A stretch of 64,000 bases of DNA. Source: DATEDA01 sp963820965 (GTDB lineage: Bacteria; Pseudomonadota; Gammaproteobacteria; Burkholderiales; SG8-39). The position numbers and the translations under genes were made by a program. Location of the stretch: the NCBI GenBank assembly GCA_963820965.1, contig CAWGCC010000046.1, forward strand, positions 1 through 64,000. Reading direction: 5' to 3'. Below are positions 33,240 through 42,630 of this stretch, in pieces; position 1 is the stretch's first letter; every line of letters starts with the position of its first letter. The notes beneath the pieces are model-generated. The model was not told the origin of the DNA and ran no database searches. It saw only the letters and a program-made list of their open reading frames with translations.

Positions 33240-33515
33240 ATGAAAGTCCTGGAGGCAGTAGAGCTGGAGCAGCTGGTCCGGAAGACCTTTCCGGGCAAGC
33301 ATCTGTTCTCGGCGCATTCCGAGCTCGGGATTGCTGCAGGGCGTCCGCCGGTGGTGGCGTTCGTCCACGGCGGGCCGGACCCGTTCCTCGACAGCCATTT
33401 CGACGCCTGGCTGGAGGGCTCGCCGACCTTCGTCACTCCGTACCAGCTTCTCAACCGGCTGTGCCGCGCCGGCGCCATCGCCCCCGGCGACTACGCGCTG
33501 ACGAAGCGGCACTGA
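33240..33515 (+). CDS. hypothetical protein, 91 aa
   Basis: The protein KVLEAVELEQLVRKTFPGKH, FSAHSELGIAAGRPPVVAFV, PTFVTPYQLLNRLCRAGAIA looks like a small globular cytosolic protein. The start is the ATG at 33240, after AAGGGGG. No family is recognised. It precedes allA by 65 bases on the same strand and could share its transcript. Confidence 0.6.
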   Translation: MKVLEAVELEQLVRKTFPGKHLFSAHSELGIAAGRPPVVAFVHGGPDPFLDSHFDAWLEGSPTFVTPYQLLNRLCRAGAIAPGDYALTKRH

Positions 33516-33580
33516 CCGCCGTCTAAGCTTCCCCGGCGCGGCCCCCGCCGGGCGCGCCCGCAGTTAGCATTCGGGCACCG

Positions 33581-34126
33581 ATGCCCCGAGTGCACCTGAT
33601 CCCGATCGAACCGCTGACCGCCGAGGGCTTCGCGCCGTTCGGCGGGATCATCGACGTGCGCGCCTGCGCGCCCGACTACGTAGGCGTGAGCGGTACGGAG
33701 GGCTGGCACATCGATTTCGAGTCCGGGCGTCCGCTCGTGTCGCTGCTCCGCACGCCTTACCTCGGCCTGCGCTTCCGGACGATGGAGCGGCACTTCCACG
33801 TCAGCCAGGCGTTCGTTCCGCTCGGCGGCGAGCGCGCAGCGGTTGCGGTCGCGCCGCCCTCCCCGGATCGGGACGGTGTACCGCAACTCGATGCCATTCG
33901 CGCGTTCCTCCTCGACGGCTCCAAGGGCTACGTGCTGCACAAGGGCACGTGGCACAGCCTCGATCGTTTCCCCCTGCGGCCGTCCGACACCCGTTTCGTG
34001 ATGATCACCGACCACGAAACGCAAGAAGATCTGACGGCGGCATGTGGTGCCGGCAAGCCGGCCGTCCTCACCCAAGAGATCGACCTCGAGCAGCTCTACG
34101 GCGTAACGATCGAGATCGTTCCGTAG
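33581..34126 (+). CDS. allA: ureidoglycolate lyase
   Basis: The 181-residue protein has the ureidoglycolate lyase (AllA) cupin-like fold: LIPIEPLTAEGFAPFGGIID, LRTMERHFHVSQAFVPLG (HFHVSQAF matches the family core), AFLLDGSKGYVLHKGTWHSL and RFVMITDHETQEDLTA. AllA splits ureidoglycolate to glyoxylate and urea, a late step from urate via allantoin. This supports a purine-catabolic theme with the xdh operon 3 kb upstream, though it is separately transcribed. allB and allC are not present. Confidence 0.87.
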   Translation: MPRVHLIPIEPLTAEGFAPFGGIIDVRACAPDYVGVSGTEGWHIDFESGRPLVSLLRTPYLGLRFRTMERHFHVSQAFVPLGGERAAVAVAPPSPDRDGVPQLDAIRAFLLDGSKGYVLHKGTWHSLDRFPLRPSDTRFVMITDHETQEDLTAACGAGKPAVLTQEIDLEQLYGVTIEIVP

Positions 34127-34405
34127 CGGCGTGCGCCGCAGGCGCGGAAAACTTCCGGGCCGGCAGTGCTGGCTCAACCCGCAAGCCGGCGTCTGAGGTT
34201 ATGCCCGGAACCCGCAGCCGCAGGGGCATATCAGCGATCCCTGTCAGCAGAGGGCCAGGCTGGTGAAGGGAAACTGCCGCGAGCCCTGTGGCGCGGCCCG
34301 GACCGTCGCGGTCATCCCTGCGATGCGGGATCCGCTCACCGACCGCGCCAGCGACGGGGGCGCGGAGAAGGGCAGGCAGGCGGGGTCCCCGCCGATTCTC
34401 TCGCT

Positions 34406-34999
34406 TTACAAATCACCCGCGCCCCGCTTCGCCAACTCGCCCTCGCGCCGCTCGAACTCTGCTACGCCGCTCGCCAACTGATATACGGCTACTCCCTGAT
34501 CGCTCCGACCAAGGTACTTGCGGAGCCGAAGGAAAGTATCGGCCCGCTTCCACGTCCGCTTATCGTTCTCGTAGGTCACTCCGGCCTGAGTGACCGCTGG
34601 CGCGACTTCTTGCACTGCCGGCCCGTACCGCTTTGCAAGCGCGGAACTGATCTGATCGAAATATCGCGGATCAAACGACACGGTAACGGCGACCAACTCG
34701 TTTCCGATGAAGTCGGCAGCAACAAACCTCGTCGGGACGCCTGCATAAGTATAGTTTCCCAAACACCCTTCGTCCTCGGCTCGGCACTGTCTCTCCCCGG
34801 CGCCTATGCAGGAGAAGTCGGACACTACCGTCTTCCTCTCCGCGCACTCCATGAACGGGAACTTCGTTAGGAACTCGTTACGGGAGCTTCCGAGCTTTAC
34901 CCCCTTGAAGTCGAGCCGGTCTTGCTCTTGCGCGCTTGCAACCGCCACCGACAAGAAGAGCAACGCGGCCAGCGGAGCGATAGTCGCCTGATTGAGCAT
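34406..34999 (-). CDS. hypothetical secreted protein, 197 aa
   Basis: ATG 34999 follows GGGAGGCAG. A signal peptide (IAPLAALLFLSVAVASAQ) is followed by a domain containing DFKGVKLGSSRNEFLTKFPF, CAERKTVVSDFSCIG, LVAVTVSFDPRYFDQISSAL and YLGRSDQGVAVYQLASGVAE. Six cysteines in the mature part suggest disulfides. No family is recognised. It resembles small periplasmic proteins that describe a hit-and-fold (FKGVxLG) pattern in proteobacteria; function unknown. The stretch 34127-34405 after allA holds no gene. Confidence 0.65.
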   Translation of the reverse strand: MLNQATIAPLAALLFLSVAVASAQEQDRLDFKGVKLGSSRNEFLTKFPFMECAERKTVVSDFSCIGAGERQCRAEDEGCLGNYTYAGVPTRFVAADFIGNELVAVTVSFDPRYFDQISSALAKRYGPAVQEVAPAVTQAGVTYENDKRTWKRADTFLRLRKYLGRSDQGVAVYQLASGVAEFERREGELAKRGAGDL

Positions 35000-35052
35000 G
35001 CTGCCTCCCTACTCGTCATCTGCCCCCGGGCGTGGGCGGGACCCGACGCACT

Positions 35053-35241
35053 CTAGGCTGCCTCGCGTTTCGGTTTGAACAGCTGAGCGGCTTGGTCCGG
35101 GGACACTTCGCCCACGGTGTAACCGTCAAGAGAGGGCCGCTCCGGGAGATGGTCGGAAGCGGTGTTCGACGAACGCCGCGCAGCATCTTCCGCCCGCCGC
35201 TTGCGGAGCGTGTCTGACGGTCTCTTACGCCAGCTGAACAT
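35053..35241 (-). CDS. hypothetical protein, 62 aa (weak)
   Basis: MFSWRKRPSDTLRKRRAEDA... ends with SLDGYTVGEVSPDQAAQLF. It could be a real small basic protein; no family is recognised and the ribosome site is unclear. A different frame here (from about 35420) also gives an open reading with a signal-like MQVLLPLIALYAAAFAV, so this gene call is uncertain. Confidence 0.3.
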   Translation of the reverse strand: MFSWRKRPSDTLRKRRAEDAARRSSNTASDHLPERPSLDGYTVGEVSPDQAAQLFKPKREAA

Positions 35242-36191
35242 GACCACGCGAGTCTGCCCGCGCGCGGTAGTCGCGGGTGCGTCGCGTAACAAGAATTCAC
35301 GAAGCGATCAACAACCGCGTGAACGGCGTCACATTCCGTGATCGCGGCGCCGAACCCTCGCCCCGCACGAACGGCGAAGGCTGCCGCGTAGAGCGCGATG
35401 AGAGGAAGTAGTACCTGCATCTGTTCAGCCTCGCGCCCAACCGGGAAGCCTCCGCGAGATACTTGCCGCGATAAAGAGGGGTGGGACGGAGGGCAGTCGC
35501 TGTGTAGCTTGCAGCCTTGGCGTGGTGCAATGCGCCGCGCCTTGAGTGCAAAGCTAACCCGCTCATTTCGCGAGCGCGCGAAGTCGGGAATCCTCGGAAC
35601 CTTCACCGCAGGATGTCCGGTTAGGCGGTTTCTCCATTTCCTCGCCGCCCCCGCGATCTGCTGCGGAACTGGCCGTCACGGCCTGGCTTGGATCCCGTTC
35701 CTTGCTGGTCCGGCTATCCCGCGACAGCGTCCCCCCCCCGCACCGCCACGCCATCAGCGCGAGGAACTACGCGTCGGACTCCCGAGCGAGTCCTTCCGCT
35801 CCGCGCGCTTTTCCAGGAAGCAGCCCAGGCTGAACGCGGCCACGGCGAGTAGCAGGACGATGAGGAACATGAACTCTTCCGCTGGCGCGCCCCATACACC
35901 GACTGACGGGAGCTGCCAGCGAGCGACGTACCCGAAGGTAGGCCGGCAACGGGCACCCTTTCGACCCGCCGAAGTCGCCCTCACCGGCGCCACGCTTCCT
36001 CTGTCCGCTGTCCCCCTCCGATGCTGCGTTCGATCCAGGTCGTATCGAACGATCTTCTATTGCTCTTTCGGTTGCTCCGCGATGCTCTCAAATCCGGTCG
36101 AGTTCAGGTCGCGGTCCACGCCGGAACGCCGCTTGCAGGTCTTCTTTCATCGGGGCGCAAGGGCGGACCGAGATGCAAAGGAGGTTTTGCG
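35242..36191. other. mostly gene-poor stretch
   Basis: Only weak frames are seen. One minus-strand 38-codon frame (35754-35870) encodes a single hydrophobic helix, MFLIVLLLAVAAFSLGCFLE, and may be a tiny membrane protein. A homopolymer of nine C lies near 35728. Nothing else is supported. Confidence 0.35.
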
Positions 36192-36527
36192 ATGCCCATG
36201 AAAGCACGACTGCAAGGAAGCGTCGGTAACTACCGGATCAGAGGTGTGATCTGGGAACTTGGCTCCTTCGCCTATCGCGCCTTCCTTTACCTAGTCCCCA
36301 CGGCCTCTCATTCGAATCTACCCCGGTGGGTTCTCTCGGCCGACGGTATGACGATGCAAGAAGTACTCGGTGCGGCGAAGGTGCGAGTAAAGTCTACAGT
36401 CGGCGCGCCCGTGGAAAGGCTCGAGGTCCTCCCCAGGACGGCACCAGCGCCTCAGCCCGCTACCGAGCATTCAGGGCTGCTACGACAACGGGCCGCTCCT
36501 CGACGCTATCCGCCCGCGACGGATTGA
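36192..36527 (+). CDS. hypothetical protein, 111 aa
   Basis: ATG 36192 has AGGAGG nine bases upstream. The sequence MPMKARLQGSVGNYRIRGVI, WELGSFAYRAFLYLVPTASH, GMTMQEVLGAAKVRVKSTVG is plausible as a small soluble protein; the last third is rich in Pro and Arg. No family is recognised. Confidence 0.5.
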   Translation: MPMKARLQGSVGNYRIRGVIWELGSFAYRAFLYLVPTASHSNLPRWVLSADGMTMQEVLGAAKVRVKSTVGAPVERLEVLPRTAPAPQPATEHSGLLRQRAAPRRYPPATD

Positions 36528-36734
36528 GAAGTTTGGAGGTGATTGCGCGCGCCGCTCGTCCCGCCGTGGCGCCTGATTCGTTCGTGTAGTCGAGGCGTCG
36601 AGTGGTTACCGGCGTCCGCTTGTTTGGCCGGGCCTGACCTTTCCTCCCCCTCCTAGGCAGGTTTCGTGCAGCGCGGCTCCTCAGCGGGGCCGCGATTTTT
36701 TCCCGGCAAACAGCTTGGCTGTAGTCATTCGCGT

Positions 36735-37060
36735 TCGACGGCACCGATTATCAACAACCAGGTGGTCGGCGGAAGTGGGGGCCGTGCTTTCCTGTGGACC
36801 GCCGGGGGAATGCAGGACTTGGGCACGCTGCCCGGTTCGATGGCGGCGCAGCCTTCGGTGGGCTCGAGCTCGCATCCCGACTCGACTTTCCGCGGGGGTA
36901 GGACTTTCCTTTGGACCGCGGCCGGCGGCATGCAGGACCTTCGGCGTTAGCCGGGGGAGTAAGTTTCAGCCAGGCCTTCAGCATCAACGAGGCCGGCCAG
37001 GTGGTGGGCTTGACCAGCGCCACTCCTGCGGACGCAGACCGACATCGAGCCCTCGGGTCT
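36735..37060 (+). pseudogene. remnant of a HAF-repeat extracellular protein
   Basis: In one frame: NNQVVGGSGGRAFLWTAGG, MQDLGTLPGS and RTFLWTAAGGMQDL. In the next frame: FSQAFSINEAGQVVGLTSAT. These are repeats of the HAF type (AFxW..GxMxDLGTLPG...INxxGQVVG). The gene has lost its start, end and frame. Intact members are secreted proteins, often with PEP-CTERM tails. Confidence 0.7.
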
Positions 37061-37199
37061 CGATGACTTTCCCCGCTCTACGACATCACTCCAGCCGTCA
37101 ACATCTGGGTCGTTCCGCGAAGTACGGGAACCGGCGCTATCTGTCGCTTCAATCGAACGATTCTATTGCTAGAGTGAGCGGCGGCCTAGGAGGAAAATC

Positions 37200-37643
37200 A
37201 TGGACAGTGAAGACGTCGCGGCGATCAAGGAGCTAATCCGCGCCCAGTTCCGAAGCCTCGCTTGGACGCGCGACGGGGATGCGGACTGGGCTGCGTTCGG
37301 GCAAGGATTCTTCGCCGGCGCAACTCTTTTTCCCGCTGCCCGGCCCGTGACGCCCCAAACCGTCGACCAGTTCGTCGACCGCATGAGGCGACTGCGAGCC
37401 GAAGGTAAGCTCGTGTCATTCGAAGAGACACCCCTCGGTTGCACCGTGAGTGTTTTCGGCAACGTCGCGGTCGCCTTCGCCGCGTGTGAGATGCTCGAAA
37501 ATCGCTCGACCCTGACCCGGGACGTCAGCGCCATCGTGCTGGTTCGCGACAGCGGCACCTGGCGCATTGTCGCGCAAGCTTGGGACGTCGAGACCGAGTC
37601 GAGGAAGATCCCTGCCGACCTCGCTGCACATGAAACTCAGTGA
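37200..37643 (+). CDS. NTF2-like (SnoaL/DUF4440) protein
   Basis: The 147-residue protein starts at ATG 37200 after AGGAGG. It has AAIKELIRAQFRSLAWTRDG, RMRRLRAEGKLVSFEETPLG, VSVFGNVAVAFAACEMLENR and SAIVLVRDSGTWRIVAQAWD, the alpha-plus-beta NTF2 layout. The reaction is unknown. A half attC follows at 37677, so this is likely a displaced integron cassette gene. Confidence 0.75.
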   Translation: MDSEDVAAIKELIRAQFRSLAWTRDGDADWAAFGQGFFAGATLFPAARPVTPQTVDQFVDRMRRLRAEGKLVSFEETPLGCTVSVFGNVAVAFAACEMLENRSTLTRDVSAIVLVRDSGTWRIVAQAWDVETESRKIPADLAAHETQ

Positions 37644-37676
37644 AGGGTACACGCGCAGGTCCTGCGCGCGGCTCGT

Positions 37677-37760
37677 GCCCAACCTCGTCTCGCGCTCGAG
37701 CGGACCGGCCAACAGCTTCGCTGTTGGCTACCTTCGCGGCTTCGCCGCTCGGCAGCCGCC
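37677..37760 (+). other. orphan half attC
   Basis: GCCCAAC (37677-37683, exact left core), then GCTCGAGCGGACCGGCC, GGCTACCTTCGCGGCTTCGC resembles the left half and stem of attC 6903-6998 (GGAGCGGACCGGCC, GGCTACCCTCGCGGCTCCGC). The right core is missing; a terminator follows. Confidence 0.6.
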
Positions 37761-37786
37761 GCGTCGCCGCCGGCGGCACACAAGAG

Positions 37787-37813
37787 ACAAAGGCCCGCAC
37801 AAGCGGGCCCTTT
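37787..37813. terminator. bidirectional intrinsic terminator
   Basis: Stem GGCCCGC (37792-37798), loop ACAA, stem GCGGGCC (37803-37809), flanked by CTTT on one side and AAA on the other (TTTG on the minus strand). It serves the convergent NTF2-like and PEP-CTERM genes. Confidence 0.75.
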
Positions 37814-37836
37814 CGACCGTCTCGCAGCTAACGAAC

Positions 37837-38733
37837 TTAGCTGGGCGGCCCTCTCCGGCGCTTGATGACCCGGGAGGCGACCGCGAGCAGGCCGGCGATG
37901 AGCATCGCGTAGGTCTCTGGCTCCGGGACAGCCTGCACTGCCTGCGGATTAGCGAAGACGAAGTCATCGGTGACCGCGAGGTCGATACGGCGTGCGAGAT
38001 TCTCCGCTCCGAACGACGCGACCGTGGTCCCGTTGAAGCTGAACAGGGCATTGGTGCCGACCGTCAAGGCGACGTTGGTAATGAACGGTGCATCGAACAG
38101 CACGCCGAGGAACTGCGGCTCACCACTCTGTCCGACTGGGACATCGAATTTGCCCAGGCTTACTTCCCCGCCTTTTGCACCCCGTCCGAAGTATTCGATG
38201 CTGCTGCTTCCGAGTCGTTCGACGTCGACGAAGATCGCACCGAATCCGCGCGTCCCGGCCGGCGTGTCGGTGCCTGCCAGGACGAAGCTCTGCTCGATGA
38301 ACCGGTCGTTAAACTGACCGTTCGTCTGGTCAAACATCACGAAGGTGTTGTTCGGAGAGAACGCGGGGAACTGCCCGGCAGTGCCAGGATTGACGGACGC
38401 GAACCCGTCGCCGCTGACGGAATAGGGATCCGCGAAGATCGCGCCGGCGGCACGAAAACGGTCGACCGGAATCTCGACTGTCTTTCCGAGATCGATGATC
38501 CTTGTTGCGGGATTGGCGTCCGTCCCGTCGAGTCGGACGCCGTCCCAACCGATCCGCCTCGGATCGGCACCGATGGCAGCGTTGAAGGAATCGAATGCGT
38601 TCGTGGCGTCGGCACCCGAGCCTGAAAACACCACCGGCGCCGCATGAGCGGGCGCAAGAACCCCAATGGCGACAGCCGCAACGATGATTTGGCCGATCTC
38701 GCCAACAAGCCTGATCAAGGTTCGCATACGCAC
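37837..38733 (-). CDS. PEP-CTERM-sorted exported protein
   Basis: The 298-residue protein has a signal peptide ending in APAHAAP and a C-terminal PEP-CTERM tail, VPEPETYAMLIAGLLAVASR followed by RVIKRRRG. The exosortase cuts such tails and the protein is delivered to the surface matrix. The middle is beta-rich with Asn/Gly/Thr (SPNNTFVMFDQTNGQFNDRF). Function unknown. The genome should encode an EpsH-type exosortase elsewhere. Confidence 0.88.
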   Translation of the reverse strand: MRMRTLIRLVGEIGQIIVAAVAIGVLAPAHAAPVVFSGSGADATNAFDSFNAAIGADPRRIGWDGVRLDGTDANPATRIIDLGKTVEIPVDRFRAAGAIFADPYSVSGDGFASVNPGTAGQFPAFSPNNTFVMFDQTNGQFNDRFIEQSFVLAGTDTPAGTRGFGAIFVDVERLGSSSIEYFGRGAKGGEVSLGKFDVPVGQSGEPQFLGVLFDAPFITNVALTVGTNALFSFNGTTVASFGAENLARRIDLAVTDDFVFANPQAVQAVPEPETYAMLIAGLLAVASRVIKRRRGPPS

Positions 38734-38931
38734 TCCTCAGGTTGAGGAAACTGACCTGCTCGGCAGGGCCGGTGAGCAAGGGTTCCCGGCTGTTTGTTTA
38801 TAGACAACGATCCGTTGCGACGCAAGGCGCTTGCGACACGGGTCAGTCGAAGCGGCCGGCGGTAGTGCCCGGCGTGTGACCAACAAAGAGCGCCTGCAAT
38901 CGGCATTCCCGACCTCGGCGGTGATTTTGCG

Positions 38932-39339
38932 TTGCTACTCGTTTGTCATCGCACCGACGCGGGGCATGCTCTTCCCGACTCCGCGCTGATCACTCGTGCG
39001 GAGGCCGAGCGCCTGGCGCTTGGGGAGAGCGACACAGGGCGACGCGCGCTTCTACCGCGTGCAGCGCACCGCTACGGCGCGTCGACTGCGATGTGCGGGA
39101 CAACGAGTTCGCCGCCCAGGTGCATGGCCGCCGGCATTCCGGACGACCCGGCGGCAATCGTTGAGCAACTACGGCGCGTCAAGGCGCAAATCGACAAGCT
39201 GACCGACGCGGTGGCCAATACCGGGAACCGAAGCCTCGCCGAGAGGCTGGATGCCTTGGAGTGGGAGCAGGACGGGCGGGCGCAGCGAGCCGAGTGCGTG
39301 GAGAAGGCGCAGCTACACGCCGCCGCCCTGATGAACTGA
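38932..39339 (+). pseudogene. fragment, possibly of a serine recombinase C-terminal region
   Basis: The frame contains a helical segment DPAAIVEQLRRVKAQIDKLT and NTGNRSLAERLDALEWEQDG, like the coiled coil near the end of large serine recombinases. The neighbouring frame has RFYR and CDVRDNEFAAQVHG that resemble the zinc-ribbon region. Frames are mixed and the catalytic part is absent. Assignment is tentative. Confidence 0.4.
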
Positions 39340-39605
39340 CGCCCCACGACATCGGGCGATGTTGGCGTTCCGCTCGCCGGACGACCTGGAGATGCCGGTC
39401 GGCCCGCCTGGAGGGAAGCAAACGTTCGGCGGCGATAGCGGCGAGCGGCGCAAAGTCAAGGTCGTCGTGGACCCGGACTGAAAGCCCGACCTCGCGGCGA
39501 TGCGCCGCCCTCAGCGCGCTGGTCCAAGAGATCGAGCTGCGCCTGGCACGAGCGGGTGCGCATCACCTACCGGTGCAGGTGGGCCAAACTATGGCGTCCA
39601 TCTGA

Positions 39606-39709
39606 TCCCACCCGCCGCCGGGCTTGGCCGGGATCGTGACCTTGATCGCGGGCTGGGCGGGCGCGCCGAAAGACGCTGCGAGGGCAACCACCGCGACAAG
39701 GACCTTCAT
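39606..39709 (-). pseudogene. remnant of a Bug/TctC-type binding protein N-terminus
   Basis: MKVLVAVVALAASFGAPAQP is a signal peptide, then AIKVTIPAKPGGGWDQ, the opening of tripartite tricarboxylate receptor proteins. It stops at once in unrelated DNA. Confidence 0.5.
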
Positions 39710-39765
39710 CGAATCATTTGCGCATCGCATTCGCTCCAATGTCAAGAGAGTCTCCGCACCGCCGC

Positions 39766-39848
39766 CTAGAGCGTCCGCAGCGCGCTGCGCACGACATACG
39801 GCAGGATCCCGCCATGACCGAGGTAGGCGAGCTCGCGCTGCGAATCAC
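39766..39848 (-). pseudogene. remnant of an aconitase-like C-terminus
   Basis: Read on the minus strand: ELAYLGHGGILPYVVRSALR, TL and a TAG. The GGILPYVVR tail matches the end of AcnA-type aconitate hydratases. Only about 25 residues remain. Confidence 0.45.
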
Positions 39849-39859
39849 GGCGGCCCGCT

Positions 39860-40313
39860 AAACTGGACGATCGAGCGCGAGGACGGCGTTGCAATCGGGC
39901 CAGTGGCGACCGACGAAGCGAATCCCGTGAACTTGATTCGTGAGTTGTCGCCGCCCACCGTTCATCTTTTTCGCGCCGCCGACGCGAACGTCGACGACCT
40001 CGCGGCGCTCATCGAGCGCGTATGCGGCGGCGTCATCCATTGGAATCGTCGGACGTGGGGCCTATCGCGGCCTCGAAGTACGCCCGGCGCGCGAAGTCGG
40101 CAGGTCGCGAAAAACAGCCGACGGCCGGCAGCGGAAGGACGCGCCGCGTGGCCTGCACCTTTTCAATCGCAAGCGGCGCCAGGATGAGGCGGAGCCGATC
40201 CGCTGCCGGGGTTTTACCTGCCAGCAACCGAACACATTGTTCTATTCTTGATGAGCTCACTGTATATGTGTCCAATCTCCCCCGCATCGCGCAGGCCGGG
40301 CACGGGAGTGCCG
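39860..40313. other. unassigned stretch with a coding-like fragment
   Basis: On the plus strand WTIEREDGVAIGPVATDEAN, LIRELSPPTVHLFRAADANV, DDLAALIERVCGGVIHWNR reads like part of a real protein, but it has no start of its own and no known family. An AT-rich patch with no gene follows from about 40215. Confidence 0.35.
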
Positions 40314-41216
40314 CTACCCGGTCATAGTGATATCGTGGCCAACGTAGAGCAGTGCTTCCTGCAAGTCGTGCAGCAGACCGCGCCAATCATGACAGCACAT
40401 CCATGCTGCGTAGACGAACGCGAGCGCCCTGTCCATGACCGGGACGGGGGCCGCGAGGGCCACCCGAAACCAGTCTGCTCGCAGCCGCCAGGACTGGAAC
40501 AAGGCGCGCGCATCGGGGCGCGGGTAATGATGTTGCCGCCATCCGTCTGCCGACATAAGACATGTCGCAGACTGCGGATCCATCCGTCGGAAGAACAAGG
40601 GCTCGGGCACTTGAGCAAATTTCCCGAGGAGCGCAAGGTGCGCGATGAGGACAAGATCTGACCTGCAATAGCGCGGAACGAGTCGGGTGCGGCGAAGTGC
40701 GCCGCCGCGAATCACGCCATTGCACACATTGTTGAGTCGAACCCTCGAGGCGAATTGCACGAAGCGATCGGCCGGTCTGTCACTCTCGAGGGCAAAGTCG
40801 TACGGATACTCTTCACCGTCTTCGGGCGTGGTGACAAACAGCTTCGTGCGCGGAAAAGCGAGCACGACATCGGACCGCACATCCAGCACGTCGATACATC
40901 GCTGGAAAAACGTCGGCGCACACCAGTCGTTCGACGAAGCCCACTTGAAGTATTCGCCGCGGGCGCGCCGGGCCACCTCAGAGTAGTTCGGATTGGCGCC
41001 CAGATTCTGTGGTTGGCGCACGATCTGGAGACGCCGGTCGAGCGCAGCATAGCGGGCAAGCAAGTCGGAAGTGGCGTCAGTGGAGGCATTGTCACTGACG
41101 ATGAGTTCGAAATCACCGAACGTCTGCGCCAATAGGGACTCGACCGCGGCCGCTAGGGTGCGATCCGCGTTGTACACCGGCATCCCAACGGTCAACCGCG
41201 GTGCTCGAACCGGCAT
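40314..41216 (-). CDS. glycosyltransferase family 2
   Basis: The 300-residue protein starts at ATG 41216. The GT-A fold opens with RLTVGMPVYNADRTLAAAVE, FELIVSDNASTDATSDLLAR and LGANPNYSEVARRARGEYF, then WASSNDWCAPTFF, which replaces the usual DXD. Acceptor unknown; surface polysaccharide synthesis is likely. It stands alone, GC content is somewhat below the core genes, and AT-rich DNA lies on both sides, suggesting acquisition. Confidence 0.85.
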   Translation of the reverse strand: MPVRAPRLTVGMPVYNADRTLAAAVESLLAQTFGDFELIVSDNASTDATSDLLARYAALDRRLQIVRQPQNLGANPNYSEVARRARGEYFKWASSNDWCAPTFFQRCIDVLDVRSDVVLAFPRTKLFVTTPEDGEEYPYDFALESDRPADRFVQFASRVRLNNVCNGVIRGGALRRTRLVPRYCRSDLVLIAHLALLGKFAQVPEPLFFRRMDPQSATCLMSADGWRQHHYPRPDARALFQSWRLRADWFRVALAAPVPVMDRALAFVYAAWMCCHDWRGLLHDLQEALLYVGHDITMTG

Positions 41217-41369
41217 GTTGTGACGGCAAATACAGCTTAAGAACGCAGCTCTTACTATGCTCCGGCTCTCCCCGGTGTGGTTGAACAAAACGATTCAAAG
41301 AGCATGATTTAACAATGTTGCGACAGATTCGATTCTTGAACGGCCGCCGACGGTACGAAATTCGGGGGT

Positions 41370-41654
41370 TCATTTCTCACTTTGGCGTTCAGAAGAATTC
41401 CCAGAAGAAAATGAGTTTCGTGGTCGTCTCGACCGCCCGATCATCAGCAATAGCCCAGCACCGGTAATCAGCGTGCTGAGTCCAGCGCAAATGGCGCTTC
41501 CCGTTCGACAGGGCGGTTCACGGAATGGGCCTGCGTCGTCGGCGTACTTAGTGTCAACAGGGTCCACCAACACGAGCAAACTCACCAACAACCAGAGGAG
41601 TCCAATCGCGAACAAGGCGCCCCCGAACATCATGCGTGCGATGCGTATGATCAT
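41370..41654 (-). CDS. small membrane protein, 94 aa
   Basis: Two hydrophobic segments (MMFGGALFAIGLLWLLVSLL and ICAGLSTLITGAGLLLMIG) are separated by a short polar loop with two cysteines, and the tail is basic and serine-rich. No family is recognised. Start ATG at 41654. Confidence 0.5.
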   Translation of the reverse strand: MIIRIARMMFGGALFAIGLLWLLVSLLVLVDPVDTKYADDAGPFREPPCRTGSAICAGLSTLITGAGLLLMIGRSRRPRNSFSSGNSSERQSEK

Positions 41655-42034
41655 GTGTCAGATGCCGACCTTCATGCCGCCCCAGGGAATCGGCAATCGT
41701 CGATTCGGAGTCCACAGGCCGCGTATCTCAGTCACGTACATTAATATTGTAAACACAAAGCTGTATTGCGTGAATTATATGAAGGAAAACTCCCCGACGC
41801 TTTCGACAAGGGGTACCTCCCAGGACGGTCCTTCTCCTGTTCTGGTCTAGGCCTTGCCCTTTCCCTCGCACACGCGCGTGCTGCGCGGGACCGGAATTGA
41901 CATCACCTGGGCTCTGCAGGTAAAAGAGCCCCGCGTCAGGCCCGGCCGGCGCACTTTGCGGTTTGTCCCTCTCATCTCTCGACCCGGTCAGAGCTCATCG
42001 TCATGACGGCACCGTCGGAACCGGACCCAGGCTT
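41655..42034. other. no supported gene; AT-rich patch
   Basis: The part at 41730-41790 is strongly AT-rich (ACATTAATATTGTAAACAC) in a GC-rich genome and may hold promoters for either side. No coding frame is convincing. Confidence 0.35.
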
Positions 42035-42556
42035 GTGAAGCGCGGTCGCCCTCTCAAGTTCGGCCGAGCGGCAGAGCTGGTCGCACTCACGCTTCCGCAC
42101 GATGTCTTGGAGTGGTTGCGCGGCATCAACGCGGACCCGGCCCGAGCGATCGTGTCGTTGTTCGACAGCAACCCCAGACGCGGGCGCCCACGAGATGTCG
42201 CCCGTCGGGAAATGGAGCTGGTGTCAGTGGGACGGCGCCAATCGCTGATCGTCGTCGACGAGAAATCGGTCACGGTGTTGCCCGGCGTCCACCTGATCTC
42301 ACTTGGAGCGGGGCGGTCCTTCCTGGCGCTCGAACCGGGGAAGGGTATGGCCGATCTCGAGGTGGCCGTGCTGGATCGTCTCGAGGCGCGGAATCTCGCC
42401 GAGAGTGAGCGGAGGATCCTCGCCCAGCTACGGTGGCAACTCCGAGAATGGCGCCAAGACCCGCGCCTGAGCTTTCAGATCCGCTCGATCATCTTGGTCG
42501 AACGCCGGCACCCACGGCGTCCGCATCTGGTGAAAGGGGGTGTGTCCCGTTCTTAG
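42035..42556 (+). CDS. hypothetical protein, possible ribbon-helix-helix N-terminus
   Basis: A GTG at 42035 is chosen because the sequence becomes protein-like from VKRGRPLKFGRAAELVALTL, PHDVLEWLRGINADPARAIV, which resembles a short DNA-binding ribbon-helix-helix. The rest (LISLGAGRSFLALEPGKGMA, DLEVAVLDRLEARNLAESER) is a regulatory-looking domain. About 173 residues. No family name can be given. Confidence 0.6.
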   Translation: MKRGRPLKFGRAAELVALTLPHDVLEWLRGINADPARAIVSLFDSNPRRGRPRDVARREMELVSVGRRQSLIVVDEKSVTVLPGVHLISLGAGRSFLALEPGKGMADLEVAVLDRLEARNLAESERRILAQLRWQLREWRQDPRLSFQIRSIILVERRHPRRPHLVKGGVSRS

Positions 42557-42630
42557 TTCGGGGCGCGACGGAGGCGCTCGTTGCCGTACTGGCTACCGTC
42601 ACGGGCGGGCTGCGCGCGTTACGGAGTCCT

